DNA of 64,000 bases from UBA7702 sp040776805 (GCA_040776805.1 JAXGZS010000003.1:1-64000), one strand, 5' to 3'. Shown: positions 25,294 through 34,514, counted from the first letter of the stretch. Notes: generated from the sequence alone by a model not told the origin. Numbers and translations: made by a program.

Positions 25294-27909
25294 ATGACAG
25301 AATTTTATGAATACCCCAAAGAGCAGGTTTTTTCCCTGATGGAAAGTGATACAAAGGGTTTAAGCCCCAAAGAGGCCCAGGATCGCCTTGCTCAATACGG
25401 GCCGAACCAATTGGCGGAAAGTAAAAAGAAAAGCGTTATCCGCATTTTTTTGGAGCAATTTGCCGATTTGTTGGTTATTATTCTGGTTGCCGCGGCGGTC
25501 ATTTCCATGGTCTCCGGTAATACCGAAAGCACCCTGGTTATTTTCGCCGTTTTGATTCTTAACGCTGTTTTGGGGACTGTACAAACGGTCAAAGCGGAGA
25601 AATCTCTGGCGGCGTTAAAGGCCATGGCGGCGCCGAAAACCAAGGTGCTGCGATCCGGTATCGTATTGGAAATTCCCTCCGCCAATGTGGTACCCGGCGA
25701 CATCATGATCTTGGAGGCCGGCGATCTCGTTGCCGCCGACGGACGAATCGTGGAAAATTACGTCCTAAAGGTCGATGAAAGCTCCCTGACCGGAGAAAGC
25801 GACGCCGTTGAGAAAACCTCCAAGGCCATTGAAGGTGATCATGTCGCCTTGGGCGACCGCCGCAATATGGTACATTCCGGTTCTCTCACTACTTACGGCA
25901 GGGCCCATGTTTTGGTCACGGCCACCGGCATGTCCACGGAACTGGGGAAAATCGCCCTTTTGATGAACGAAACAAAGCAGCGCAAAACCCCGCTTCAAGT
26001 CAGCCTTGACCGTTTTTCCGGCAAACTGGCCATTGCGGTGATCAGCGTCTGCATTCTCGTATTCCTGCTTTCCGTATTCCGCAGCCACATGAGCGTTCTC
26101 GATTCATTGATGTTTGCCGTGGCTTTAGCGGTGGCGGCCATTCCTGAGGCCCTCGGCTCCATTGTCACCATTGTGCTGGCCATCGGCACCCAAAAGATGG
26201 CAAAGCAGAACGCGATCATCAAGGATTTAAAGGCGGTGGAGTCTTTGGGCTGCGTTTCCGTGATCTGTTCCGATAAAACCGGCACCTTGACCCAGAATAA
26301 AATGACGGTAACCAATCTCTACGCCGACGGCTCACTGTTTGATGTCGATGAGATCGATATGGACAATGTCGCCCACTGTTCCTTGGTTCACATCGGCGTA
26401 TTGGCTTCCGACGCGGTAACCGATGAGGAAACGGGGCGGATCATCGGCGATCCCACCGAAGCCGCTCTGGTGCGGGTGGGAAAAACCGCGGGGATCAACG
26501 AAGCGTCCTTTCGCGGTCAATATCCCCGTCTCGGCGAGGTAGCCTTTGACTCCGAGCGCAAAATGATGAGCACACTTCACCTTTGGGGGAATGATGTTCC
26601 TACGATGATGACGAAAGGCGCCATTGATTCGCTTCTTCACCGCTGCGATCATATCCTGACCTCTGACGGCATCAAGGCTTTTGACGAAGGGGCAAAAGAA
26701 AGAATTCTGGCGGTCAATGAAAAACTGTCCCGGGAAGGTTTGCGGGTTTTGGCCTTTGCCCAAAGGGAAATCGACGCGGTTTATGAATTGAGCGTTGATG
26801 ATGAAGTTCACTATACTTTTGTGGGTCTTGTGGCCATGATGGATCCGCCCAGGGAAGAATCCATCGCTTCCGTGGCCGACGCCGCCACCGGCGGTATCCG
26901 CACCGTGATGATTACCGGCGACCATAAGATCACCGCCGCTGCCATTGCCAAAAGAATCGGGATCCTACATGAAGGCGATCTCGCTGTGGACGGTGTTGAA
27001 CTCGACCGGATGAGCGATGAGGAACTTGATGGAAAATTGAAGGATATTTCGGTTTACGCCCGTGTTTCCCCGGAACATAAAATACGTATCGTTTCCGCCT
27101 GGCAACGGCTGGGCCGCATCGTTTCCATGACCGGCGACGGTGTCAACGACGCCCCGGCGCTGAAAAGGGCGGATATCGGCGTCGCCATGGGCATCACCGG
27201 TACGGAGGTGAGCAAGGACGCCTCTTCGATGATTCTCGTGGACGATAATTTTGCCACCATCGTCAAAGCGGTGATCAACGGCCGCGGCATTTACGCCAAT
27301 ATCAAGCACTCCATTCAATTTCTGCTTTCCGGTAATATGGCGGGGATCCTCTGCGTGCTCTTTGCGTCCCTGATGGGCTTACCGGCCCCCTTTGAGCCGG
27401 TGCATCTGCTCTTTATCAATCTTTTAACGGACAGCCTGCCCGCCATTGCCATCGGTATGGAGCCGGCAAAAAGCGGCCTTTTGCAGCAAAAGCCGCGGGA
27501 TCCCAAGGAACCGATTCTCGATCGCTGGCTGCTTTCCCGCGTGATCAATCAGGGCGGTTTGATTGCGATCCCCACCATGGCAGCTTTCTATATCGGTTAC
27601 GATGTCAGCGTGGCCGCCGGCGCCACCATGGCCTTTGCCGTTTTGACCCTGGCCCGTCTCTTCCACGGCTTCAATTGCCGCAGCCGCGAGTCTCTGCTGC
27701 GCCTCGGCTTTCGCAGCAATCCCTTTTCTCTGTTGGCCTTTTTCGGCGGCGTATTGCTGTTGTCGGCGGCCCTGTTTGTTCCCGGTCTCAACGACCTGTT
27801 CATGATCTCCGGCCTGACCGCTTCCAAGGTGGGTCTCATCGTTCTTTTGGCCTTTGCGCCGACCTTTGTAATTCAGACCGTGAAAATGATCAAAGAACGC
27901 TACGCGTAA
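25294..27909 (+). CDS. Cation-transporting P-type ATPase (Ca2+/Mn2+ type)
   Basis: An 871-residue P2-type ATPase: N-terminal cation-ATPase domain (FSLMESDTKGLSPKEAQDRL), actuator loop with LTGESDAVEK, phosphorylation site CSDKTGTLTQNKMT, hinge MTGDGVNDAPALKRADIGVA, and eight to ten membrane segments. Membrane segment 4 carries IPEALGSIVT in place of the SERCA-like PEGLPA. ATG 25294 is preferred over the upstream TTG because GAGGTG lies just before it. The Mn2+-type riboswitch in its leader points to Mn2+ export, although Ca2+ cannot be excluded. Confidence 0.92.
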   Translation: MTEFYEYPKEQVFSLMESDTKGLSPKEAQDRLAQYGPNQLAESKKKSVIRIFLEQFADLLVIILVAAAVISMVSGNTESTLVIFAVLILNAVLGTVQTVKAEKSLAALKAMAAPKTKVLRSGIVLEIPSANVVPGDIMILEAGDLVAADGRIVENYVLKVDESSLTGESDAVEKTSKAIEGDHVALGDRRNMVHSGSLTTYGRAHVLVTATGMSTELGKIALLMNETKQRKTPLQVSLDRFSGKLAIAVISVCILVFLLSVFRSHMSVLDSLMFAVALAVAAIPEALGSIVTIVLAIGTQKMAKQNAIIKDLKAVESLGCVSVICSDKTGTLTQNKMTVTNLYADGSLFDVDEIDMDNVAHCSLVHIGVLASDAVTDEETGRIIGDPTEAALVRVGKTAGINEASFRGQYPRLGEVAFDSERKMMSTLHLWGNDVPTMMTKGAIDSLLHRCDHILTSDGIKAFDEGAKERILAVNEKLSREGLRVLAFAQREIDAVYELSVDDEVHYTFVGLVAMMDPPREESIASVADAATGGIRTVMITGDHKITAAAIAKRIGILHEGDLAVDGVELDRMSDEELDGKLKDISVYARVSPEHKIRIVSAWQRLGRIVSMTGDGVNDAPALKRADIGVAMGITGTEVSKDASSMILVDDNFATIVKAVINGRGIYANIKHSIQFLLSGNMAGILCVLFASLMGLPAPFEPVHLLFINLLTDSLPAIAIGMEPAKSGLLQQKPRDPKEPILDRWLLSRVINQGGLIAIPTMAAFYIGYDVSVAAGATMAFAVLTLARLFHGFNCRSRESLLRLGFRSNPFSLLAFFGGVLLLSAALFVPGLNDLFMISGLTASKVGLIVLLAFAPTFVIQTVKMIKERYA

Positions 27910-27935
27910 ACGAAAAGAATCATCGTTCCTGACAT

Positions 27936-27968
27936 AAAAACGTGCCGTTATACAGCGGCACGTTTTTT
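27936..27968 (+). terminator. Terminator after the P-type ATPase
   Basis: CGTGCCG pairs with CGGCACG, flanked by five A and six T. Confidence 0.88.
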
Positions 27969-28009
27969 ATTGTTGATGAATAAGAGTGTTTTGGGGCAGT
28001 TTTGGGAAA

Positions 28010-28040
28010 TAAAAGACAGCTGCCGTTAAACGGCAGCTGC
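28010..28040 (-). terminator. Terminator for the SLH/MORN gene
   Basis: CAGCTGCCGTT pairs with AACGGCAGCTG; on the minus strand it is followed by TCTTTTATTT. Confidence 0.75.
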
Positions 28041-28083
28041 CTAAAAACGGTAAACCGTTTTCCTTTCGTAGGGCGGCGATTCT

Positions 28084-29526
28084 CTATTTCACGGTGATGG
28101 CGCCGTTGCTCCAGGTGGTGGCGTCGCTGCCGAAAACCTTGCCGTTTTTATCGACATACGTTCCCTTACTGGGATAAACCGCGCCGCTGGCCGACGTTGT
28201 CCAGGAGCCGGTAAAGGTAGAACCGTCGAGATAATAGGTGACGCCGCTGCTTTTTGTGCCGTTGCTGAAGGTACCGACAAAAAATTCGCCGTCGGCCTTG
28301 ATAGAACGTCCGGCGCCGTTCAGTGTGGCGTTGTTCCAGTTACCGAAGTAGAGGTCGCCGTTGCTCGTGGTGTAGCTGCCGTAAGACATGGCGCCGCCGA
28401 GGATCTGACCGAAAAAGCCGCCGGCCTGGTCGTTGTTGGTAAAAAAGACATTGCCCTTGACGTCGCCGGTAGTGGCTGCGGCGCCGTAGAAATTATTGAC
28501 ATTCCGGGTTAAGAAAGAATCCTGATACGTCAGGGCCAGGTATTGTTCTGCGCTGCCGGCATGGTGGATGATGGCGCTGAATCCGGCGGCAGCGGCGGTT
28601 TCCTTCAGCGGCAGGTAAGTTTCGCCGTTGATCAGCCGCGGCGCAACGGAAAAGGTCTTTTTGGTACCGTTAACGTAATAGGCGGTTTGTCCGAGCCAGA
28701 ATTCCAGATCGTTTTTGATGTCGTCGGCGACAATCAGCTTGGTTGTTCCGAAATAGGTAAGACGGAATTTTGCCGCTTCAAAGAAGGTGCGGGCGGCGAT
28801 CAGGAGAATGCCGCCGTCGTCGATCAAGGTCACGTTGGCTTTGACCAAAGTACCGTTACTGTAAAGATCCGTGGTCAGCGACGGCGCCGCTGTGGCGGGA
28901 TGATAAATCTTCAGGTAATTGGCGATCATGGTCGCGCTTTCCGCTCTGGTGGAACTGGAGAGGGGAGCGAAGGTACCGTCGCCATAGCCGTTGATGACGC
29001 CCGCTTTCTGAATTGCTTTGACAGCGCTTTGGGCCCATGTGCCGATGCTGTTTTCATCCGCAAAATTCATTTCCCCGTTGACGGAAGGCAATGATAAGCC
29101 TCGGTAGGTGACAATGTAACGGTAGAGGATGACCGCCATTTCCTGGCGGCTGACAGTGCTGTCGGGGTGAAAGGTGTTGTCGGGATAACCGTCAATGATC
29201 CCCTTGGCCGCCCCCCAATTGATGTATTGCTTTCCCCAGAAGGAAGCTGTTACGTCGGGAAATTTGCTCTCCGTATCATAGGCAGACAGATCCTCTTGGG
29301 CGTCAAGGGCCAGAATCTTTAAAAATTCTGTGCGGGTGATTTTGTAATCAGGGCGAAAGGTGTTGTCGGGATAACCGTTGAGCAGACCGAAATCGGCGAC
29401 ACCGTAAACATTGGTTTCGCTCCAGTGACCAACGAGGTCGTTGAAGTATGTTACGTCGGCGGAAACAGGCCGACTGAACAAAAACAGGCAACAGATGATG
29501 GCCGATAACAAATAAGCTTTTTTCAT
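28084..29526 (-). CDS. Surface protein: SLH repeats, copper-amine-oxidase-N domain, MORN-like repeats
   Basis: 480 residues with a signal peptide (MKKAYLLSAIICCLFLFSRPVSA). Three SLH repeats follow (GYPDNTFRPDYKITRTEFL, GYPDNTFHPDSTVSRQEMA, GYGDGTFAPLSSSTRAESA; residues about 25-205), then a copper-amine-oxidase N-terminal-like domain (VTLIDDGGILLIAARTFFEA, LPLKETAAAAGFSAI; residues about 225-330). The C-terminal 130 residues carry MORN-like repeats (LYFGNWNNATLNGAGRSI, FFVGTFSNGTK, STFTGSW). It is a wall-anchored protein; the combination suggests a structural or carbohydrate-binding role. Confidence 0.85.
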   Translation of the reverse strand: MKKAYLLSAIICCLFLFSRPVSADVTYFNDLVGHWSETNVYGVADFGLLNGYPDNTFRPDYKITRTEFLKILALDAQEDLSAYDTESKFPDVTASFWGKQYINWGAAKGIIDGYPDNTFHPDSTVSRQEMAVILYRYIVTYRGLSLPSVNGEMNFADENSIGTWAQSAVKAIQKAGVINGYGDGTFAPLSSSTRAESATMIANYLKIYHPATAAPSLTTDLYSNGTLVKANVTLIDDGGILLIAARTFFEAAKFRLTYFGTTKLIVADDIKNDLEFWLGQTAYYVNGTKKTFSVAPRLINGETYLPLKETAAAAGFSAIIHHAGSAEQYLALTYQDSFLTRNVNNFYGAAATTGDVKGNVFFTNNDQAGGFFGQILGGAMSYGSYTTSNGDLYFGNWNNATLNGAGRSIKADGEFFVGTFSNGTKSSGVTYYLDGSTFTGSWTTSASGAVYPSKGTYVDKNGKVFGSDATTWSNGAITVK

Positions 29527-29596
29527 GGAAAAATTCTCCGATAAACCGTTTTGTTTGATTATAACATAAAAAGATAAGAAGAGAAAGAAGAGAAAG

Positions 29597-29620
29597 AGGA
29601 ACCGTGCAAACGGTTCCTCT
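29597..29620 (+). repeat. Left copy of terminator hairpin flanking the IS1182-like element
   Basis: The 24-base sequence AGGAACCGT...ACGGTTCCTCT, a hairpin, is identical to 31224-31247 on the other side of the element. Five bases separate it from the element end. It looks like a target duplication of a terminator. Confidence 0.75.
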
Positions 29621-31223
29621 CAGCCTGTAGACAAAGTGCCTGTTGTCAGATGAGACAGCAGGCACTTTTGTATGGGAAAAGGTGTTGAAAAGGGCGCGGA
29701 AAGCGTGCAATAGCAGGAGGAATGTGATATAATGTAAGCAGATCAAAAAAGCGGGAGATGCGAATATGCTCACGAAGAAAAGCAATGAAAACCGTAATGA
29801 AACAACGATGTTCCTCTGTATTGACGACTTTGTACCCAAAGATCATTTACTGCGCAAAATAGACGTTGCCGTCAACTTCAATTTTATCTACGATTTGGTG
29901 GCGGATTTGTATTCCCCCGACAAAGGACGTCCCAGTATAGACCCGGTAGTGCTCATCAAAATGGTATTAATCCAGTACATGTTCGGGATTCCCAGCATGC
30001 GTCAGACCGTTAGTGAAATTGAAGTTAACCTGGCCTATCGCTGGTTCCTCGGCTTTGGTTTTTATGATGAAGTACCGCATTTTTCTACTTTTGGGAAGAA
30101 CTATATGAGACGTTTCGCCGGAACAGATTTGTTTGAACGTATTTTTATGGAAGTCCTCTTCGCTTGTAAACGGGCAGGTTTCGTTAAAGAAGAAGCAGTG
30201 TATATTGATGCTACCCATATAAAGGCAAATGCCAATAAGCACAAGTCAAAGAAAAGAACGGTAAAGAAAGAAGCTTACGAATATACCAGGGAGCTGAAAG
30301 AAGAAATCAACCGAGATCGGGAAACTCACGGGAAAGAACCGTTTGACGATGACGATGATCCCCCTCCCAAAGAAAAACAGGTTACGGAGAGTACAACGGA
30401 CCCGGAAAGCGGGATGTTCGTTAAGGGGGAGCATGAAAGGCAGTTTGCCTACAATGTGCAGACAGCCTGTGATGATCATGGAATTGTTTTAGGATATGAG
30501 GTATTCCCCGGGAATCTGCATGACAGCGCGAGCTTTGAGAAGTTTTACAAGGTACTGGATAAAGAAAAGATCAAGACCATGGTAATGGATGCCGGTTACT
30601 GCGCGCCATATATATTTAGACGCCTGATTCTGGATAATATCAAACCACTGACGCCCTATGTCCGTTCGAAAACGAAGGCTGGATTTTTCAAGAAGTACGA
30701 ATATGTGTACGATGAATACTATGATCAATATATCTGCCCGGCCAACAAGACGCTGGTCTATGCTACAACGAACAGGGAGGGCTACAGAGAATACAAGAGC
30801 TTGAACTATCATTGTGAGAAATGCCCGGCACTGGAACAATGCACTGAGAGCAAAAACCATACGAAAATCGTGACGCAGCATGTATGGAATCGATTTTTAG
30901 AGATGGCAACAGATATCCGTTACAGCATCGGGATGAAAGAGCTATATGGTCGTCGCAAAGAGACCATTGAGCGAGTCTTTGCCGATGCAAAGGAAAAACA
31001 TGGAATGAGGTATACCCAATATCGGGGGCGGGCCAAAGTGAAAATGGAGGTCGGCCTCATTTACACATGCATGAATCTGAAAAAGCTGGCGAGGTGGTTG
31101 GCGAAGAAGCCTTCCTCTCCTCCCGTTTCCCTTCTGTTTCCTTTACTCAAAGATAAATTTTCCTTATTTCTTAAAAACCGCGTTTGGATTCTCCTCCAAA
31201 CGCGGATTTTGTCTACAAGCTGG
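29621..31223 (+). mobile_element. IS1182-family-like insertion sequence
   Basis: Ends are inverted repeats: CAGCCTGTAGACAAA on the left (29621-29635) and, complemented, CAGCTTGTAGACAAA on the right (ending about 31221). Each end has a subterminal hairpin (GTGCCTG...CAGGCAC at the left, CCGCGTTTGGA/TCCAAACGCGG at the right). One transposase gene lies inside. Identical 24-base terminator hairpins flank it. Confidence 0.82.
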
Positions 31224-31355
31224 AGGAACCGTGCAAACGGTTCCTCTTTCTCTGTCATCATGCTTATGCGATTTTCTGATCTTGTTGAAGTAAGGCAAAA
31301 ATGCCGTACCAGTCAAACCCTTCCCGTTGCAAGATTCCCTGCAATTGTTCGGTGA
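29766..31355 (+). CDS. IS1182-family transposase, reading out of the element
   Basis: A DDE transposase with the N-terminal DUF772-type region (residues 20-110: GRPSIDPVVLIKMVLIQYMF, EIEVNLAYRWFLGFG), the first catalytic region YIDATHIKANANKHK, central VMDAGYCAP, and the C-terminal DDE_6-like RRKETIERVFADAKEKHGMR. Family features end near residue 460; beyond that the frame runs through the right terminal repeat, the flanking terminator and into the 3' end of the opposing PBP gene. The native end is therefore uncertain: a lost stop or indel near 31130 is possible. Confidence 0.85.
   Translation: MLTKKSNENRNETTMFLCIDDFVPKDHLLRKIDVAVNFNFIYDLVADLYSPDKGRPSIDPVVLIKMVLIQYMFGIPSMRQTVSEIEVNLAYRWFLGFGFYDEVPHFSTFGKNYMRRFAGTDLFERIFMEVLFACKRAGFVKEEAVYIDATHIKANANKHKSKKRTVKKEAYEYTRELKEEINRDRETHGKEPFDDDDDPPPKEKQVTESTTDPESGMFVKGEHERQFAYNVQTACDDHGIVLGYEVFPGNLHDSASFEKFYKVLDKEKIKTMVMDAGYCAPYIFRRLILDNIKPLTPYVRSKTKAGFFKKYEYVYDEYYDQYICPANKTLVYATTNREGYREYKSLNYHCEKCPALEQCTESKNHTKIVTQHVWNRFLEMATDIRYSIGMKELYGRRKETIERVFADAKEKHGMRYTQYRGRAKVKMEVGLIYTCMNLKKLARWLAKKPSSPPVSLLFPLLKDKFSLFLKNRVWILLQTRILSTSWRNRANGSSFSVIMLMRFSDLVEVRQKCRTSQTLPVARFPAIVR
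31224..31247 (-). terminator. Right copy of the duplicated terminator hairpin (for pbp1A)
   Basis: The same 24 bases as 29597-29620. It lies just after the minus-strand PBP stop codon at 31264, so it is probably that gene's original terminator. Confidence 0.65.
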
Positions 31356-33693
31356 TGTTGAATGAGGTTGTGCCGGTGCCGCCACCGGTACCGCCACCGG
31401 TGCCACCGCCGGTACCGCCGCCGGTTTCACCGCCGGTACCACCGCCGGTACCACCGCCGGTTTCACCGCCGGTTTCACCGCCGGTGCCGCCGCCGGTGCC
31501 GCCGCCGGTTTCACCGCCGGTGCCGCCACCGTTTTCACCGCCGGTACCGCCGCCGTTTTCGCCGCCGGTGCCGCCGGTTTCATTTTCATTCGGTGTTTCC
31601 TCTTCCTTTTTCTCTTCCTCTTCTTCCTCATCATCGCTGCCGCCAACGTAATCGCTGATGGAATAGGAATAGCCATCGGGACGCTCAAACTTTTCACCGC
31701 TGATGACTCCACCCTTATAGGCGGCGCTTACCACCATTTTCCAAACCACGGTGGGATATTGGCCGCCGTAAACATTGGCCATGTATTGGGCGCTGCCGTC
31801 TTCGCTGACGTCGTTATCATAGCCCATCCAGACCATGCCGACGATTTCAGGGGTGTATCCGGCAAACCAGGCGTCTTTCGTGCCGTATTTGCCTTTAAAG
31901 GTGGAGGTGTCGGGTAACTGGGTCGTACCGGTCTTGCCGCAGATATAGAGGCCGCCGATATTGGCTCTCGTGGCGGTGCCGCCGGTAACGACGCCGTGGA
32001 GGAGAGTATCCATGGAGTAAGCCGTATCTTCCTCCATGACTTGTTCAAAATCAGCTTCATGTTCATAAATCGGGGAATCGCCTTCATCGGCGTATCTGCT
32101 TTCAATCCGGGCGACCGTGGTCAAATCGGTTTTATAACCGCCGGTGGCAAAGCAGCTGAAGGCCGTTGCCATGTTGAGGGGAGAAACGCCATAGGTGAGG
32201 CCGCCCAAAGCGAGGGCCGGGTTATCGTCCTCTTCCACCAGGGGAAGACCGAGTTTTTTGGCAAATTCCCAGCCGGTGGTGGTGCCAATTTCCTGCAGTA
32301 AACGTACGGCGCAGGTATTGATGGAGTATTTTACGGCGACACTCATGGATACTTCGCCGCGGTAGCCGCCGCCGGAATTTTTCGGTTTATAAGCGCCGGT
32401 AAGGGGCGCGTCAAGGATCTTATAATTTGGCGAATAACCTTGATCCAGGGCGGCGCCGTATACGGCCAGGGGTTTGATGGAGGAACCGGGTTGACGCTTC
32501 ATATCCGTGGCGCGATTATAGCCGAACCGTGTTTCGTATTCTCTGCCGCCGGCCATTCCGTAGATTTCACCGGTTTTGGGATTGCTGAATATGGCGGCGC
32601 TTTCCAGTTCTTCGTCACCGTAGCCCTTGGGGAAACTATAGTTGCCTTCTAAATAAATGTCGTCGAGTTTATCCTGAATGGTGGGGTTCAGCGTTGTGTA
32701 GATCTTAAACCCGCCGGTATAGACGGAGCCTGTGGCATAACCGAGTCCCACAAGGATGTCGTCGGCTTCTTTGATGGCGTAATCAACAAAATAGGAATGT
32801 CCCTCGATATCGCTGTCCACAGTTTGCACATCCAACTGGCTGCTGATATCTTCCGCTTTGGCCGTAGCCGCCTCATCCTTGGTGATGGCACCATATTCCA
32901 CCATATTGTCGAGAACCCGGTTTCGTACGGTGGTCGCTTTATCAATATCGGTGGTGGGAGCATAGGAATTGGGCGACGGTAGAATGCCGATCAGCATGGC
33001 GCACTCGCCTAAGGTCAGTTCGGAAACGGTTTTATTAAAATAGTATTCCGCGCCACTGCCGATGCCGTAGACGTTTTGTCCCACAAAAATTTCATTCAGG
33101 TAGAAGGTCAGAATCTCATCTTTTGTGTACATGTTTTCCAGCTTCAAGGCGACAATGGCTTCTTTGATTTTTCTGTCGATGGTTTTATCCCGGGAATTCA
33201 ATACGGCATTTCTGGCCAACTGCATGGTCAGCGTGGAAGCGCCTTGAGATTTCCCACCCGCTTTTAAGTCGGCAAGGGCCGCGCCGAAAATACGGATCAC
33301 GTCAATGCCATTATGTTTGTAAAAACGCGTATCTTCCGTGGAGATCACGGCGGGGATGATATAAGATTTTTCATATTCGTCAAAAGCAATCACATTGCGG
33401 TCTTCCGCGCCGCTGACCTCTACCAAGAGATTGCCTTCACTGTCGTAAACTTCTGATTTGGACGCCTGGGTAATGCCATTTTCTTCCAATTCGCCCAAAG
33501 CTTCCTCAATATCATCATAGTTGCTCTTCACTAGGTAGAAGGCGTAACCGCCGGTTGAAATGACGGCAAGCAGGATGACGAGAACAATGATTAAAATGAC
33601 TTTTTTCAGGACTGCATGTTTTTTCTTTCTCTTTTTTTTCTTTTTCCCCTTCGCGGACGGCGCGTCCGAGAAAGAATATTTACTTTTTGCCAT
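31264..33693 (-). CDS. Class A penicillin-binding protein (PBP1A-like)
   Basis: An 809-residue bifunctional peptidoglycan synthase. Lysine-rich cytoplasmic start and one membrane anchor (VILIIVLVILLAVISTGGYAF), then a glycosyltransferase domain (EDTRFYKHNGID, GGKSQGASTLTMQLARN, YLNEIFVGQNVYGIG) and a transpeptidase domain with the serine in RQPGSSIKPLAVYG, SINT and KTGTTQ. The C-terminal 110 residues are a Gly/Thr/Glu-rich repeat tail ahead of a short end. AGGAGGAAGG precedes the ATG. It acts outside the membrane in wall growth. Confidence 0.95.
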   Translation of the reverse strand: MAKSKYSFSDAPSAKGKKKKKRKKKHAVLKKVILIIVLVILLAVISTGGYAFYLVKSNYDDIEEALGELEENGITQASKSEVYDSEGNLLVEVSGAEDRNVIAFDEYEKSYIIPAVISTEDTRFYKHNGIDVIRIFGAALADLKAGGKSQGASTLTMQLARNAVLNSRDKTIDRKIKEAIVALKLENMYTKDEILTFYLNEIFVGQNVYGIGSGAEYYFNKTVSELTLGECAMLIGILPSPNSYAPTTDIDKATTVRNRVLDNMVEYGAITKDEAATAKAEDISSQLDVQTVDSDIEGHSYFVDYAIKEADDILVGLGYATGSVYTGGFKIYTTLNPTIQDKLDDIYLEGNYSFPKGYGDEELESAAIFSNPKTGEIYGMAGGREYETRFGYNRATDMKRQPGSSIKPLAVYGAALDQGYSPNYKILDAPLTGAYKPKNSGGGYRGEVSMSVAVKYSINTCAVRLLQEIGTTTGWEFAKKLGLPLVEEDDNPALALGGLTYGVSPLNMATAFSCFATGGYKTDLTTVARIESRYADEGDSPIYEHEADFEQVMEEDTAYSMDTLLHGVVTGGTATRANIGGLYICGKTGTTQLPDTSTFKGKYGTKDAWFAGYTPEIVGMVWMGYDNDVSEDGSAQYMANVYGGQYPTVVWKMVVSAAYKGGVISGEKFERPDGYSYSISDYVGGSDDEEEEEEKKEEETPNENETGGTGGENGGGTGGENGGGTGGETGGGTGGGTGGETGGETGGGTGGGTGGETGGGTGGGTGGGTGGGTGTTSFNITEQLQGILQREGFDWYGIFALLQQDQKIA
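31376..31592 (-). repeat. Gly/Thr-rich tandem repeats inside the PBP gene
   Basis: Degenerate 15-21-base units of the type CCGCCGGTACCACCG encode GGGTGGETGG-like repeats. Such arrays commonly vary in copy number between strains. The opposite-strand frames rich in Pro and Arg are shadows of the repeat. Confidence 0.85.
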
Positions 33694-33908
33694 TTCCTTC
33701 CTCCTGTTCGGGAATTATATTGCCATTATAGCATACAACTTATTTTTTGAATAGTATATCCTTGTAAATTTTCATATATTATGGTATTATTAATAAAAAT
33801 TTAATGATCATCGTTTTCCGGAACATGCGGGATTTTCCCGGAGCGCAGGGATAAGAAAAGGATAAAACGCTTTCGCCGCAACGAAAGGAAGCGTAGTGAG
33901 GAAAACAC

Positions 33909-34322
33909 ATGAAAATAGCAGTGATTGACGGACAAGGCGGCGGCATCGGCAAACATATCATGGAAAAACTTCGGGCCAACCTCCCGGAGGAAACCTCTCT
34001 GATCGCTCTTGGCACCAACGCCCTGGCCACAGCGCAGATGATGAAGGCCGGCGCCAGCGAAGGCGCCACCGGCGAGAACGCCATCTGCTTTATGGCGGAT
34101 AAAGTTGATGTCATCTGCGGTACGGTATCGGTGCTTTGCGCCAACGGTATGATGGGTGAAATCACACCGGCCGTGGCGAAAGCCGTCGGCGAGGCCAGTG
34201 GTAAAAAGTATTTGCTGCCCGTCAACAAAAATCAGATCAAAATGGTTGGTGTTATCAAAGAACCTCTGCCGCATCTCATCGACTTGCTGGTGGAAGCTGT
34301 GAGAAAGGAATGTGATCACTGA
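33909..34322 (+). CDS. DUF3842 family protein
   Basis: 137 residues opening MKIAVIDGQGGGIGK, a nucleotide-binding-like glycine-rich loop, with ALGTNALAT and KKYLLPVNKNQIKMVGV blocks typical of DUF3842. Function unknown. Its stop overlaps the start of the CooT-like gene (TGATG), a pairing common in anaerobic Bacillota, so a link to nickel or metal handling is possible but unproven. Confidence 0.85.
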   Translation: MKIAVIDGQGGGIGKHIMEKLRANLPEETSLIALGTNALATAQMMKAGASEGATGENAICFMADKVDVICGTVSVLCANGMMGEITPAVAKAVGEASGKKYLLPVNKNQIKMVGVIKEPLPHLIDLLVEAVRKECDH

Positions 34323-34514
34323 TGTGTGAAGCCAATGTATTTATCAAAGACAAAGAAGACAAAGAGTACGAATTACTGTTGGAAGCCGTCGATAAAGTGA
34401 TTCCAGGAGGATGAAATCATCTTGGAAAGCATTTTCGGCGAACGCAAGATCGTGAAAGCGAAAATCAAGGAAATGATGCTCCTCGATCATAAAATCAATC
34501 TTGAGAGAATATAG
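34322..34514 (+). pseudogene. CooT-family nickel-binding protein, frameshifted
   Basis: ATG 34322 gives MCEANVFIKDKEDKEYELLL, the CooT start with its Cys2, then a stop at about 34412; the rest (DEIILESIFGERKIVKAKIK, LLDHKINL) continues in another frame to TAG 34514. One extra G in the GGAGGA run near 34405 accounts for it. Corrected length would be about 63 residues, normal for the family. CooT proteins bind Ni2+ through Cys2 as dimers. Confidence 0.75.

Noticed and set aside
28543..29094. 183-codon plus-strand ORF
   Set aside because: Antisense shadow of the SLH/MORN gene with no ribosome site or motif.
31376..31592. CRISPR-like repeats
   Set aside because: Units vary, have no spacers and keep the PBP reading frame.
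31301..31658. Plus-strand Pro-rich and Arg-rich ORFs
   Set aside because: They are complements of the Gly/Thr repeat of the PBP gene.
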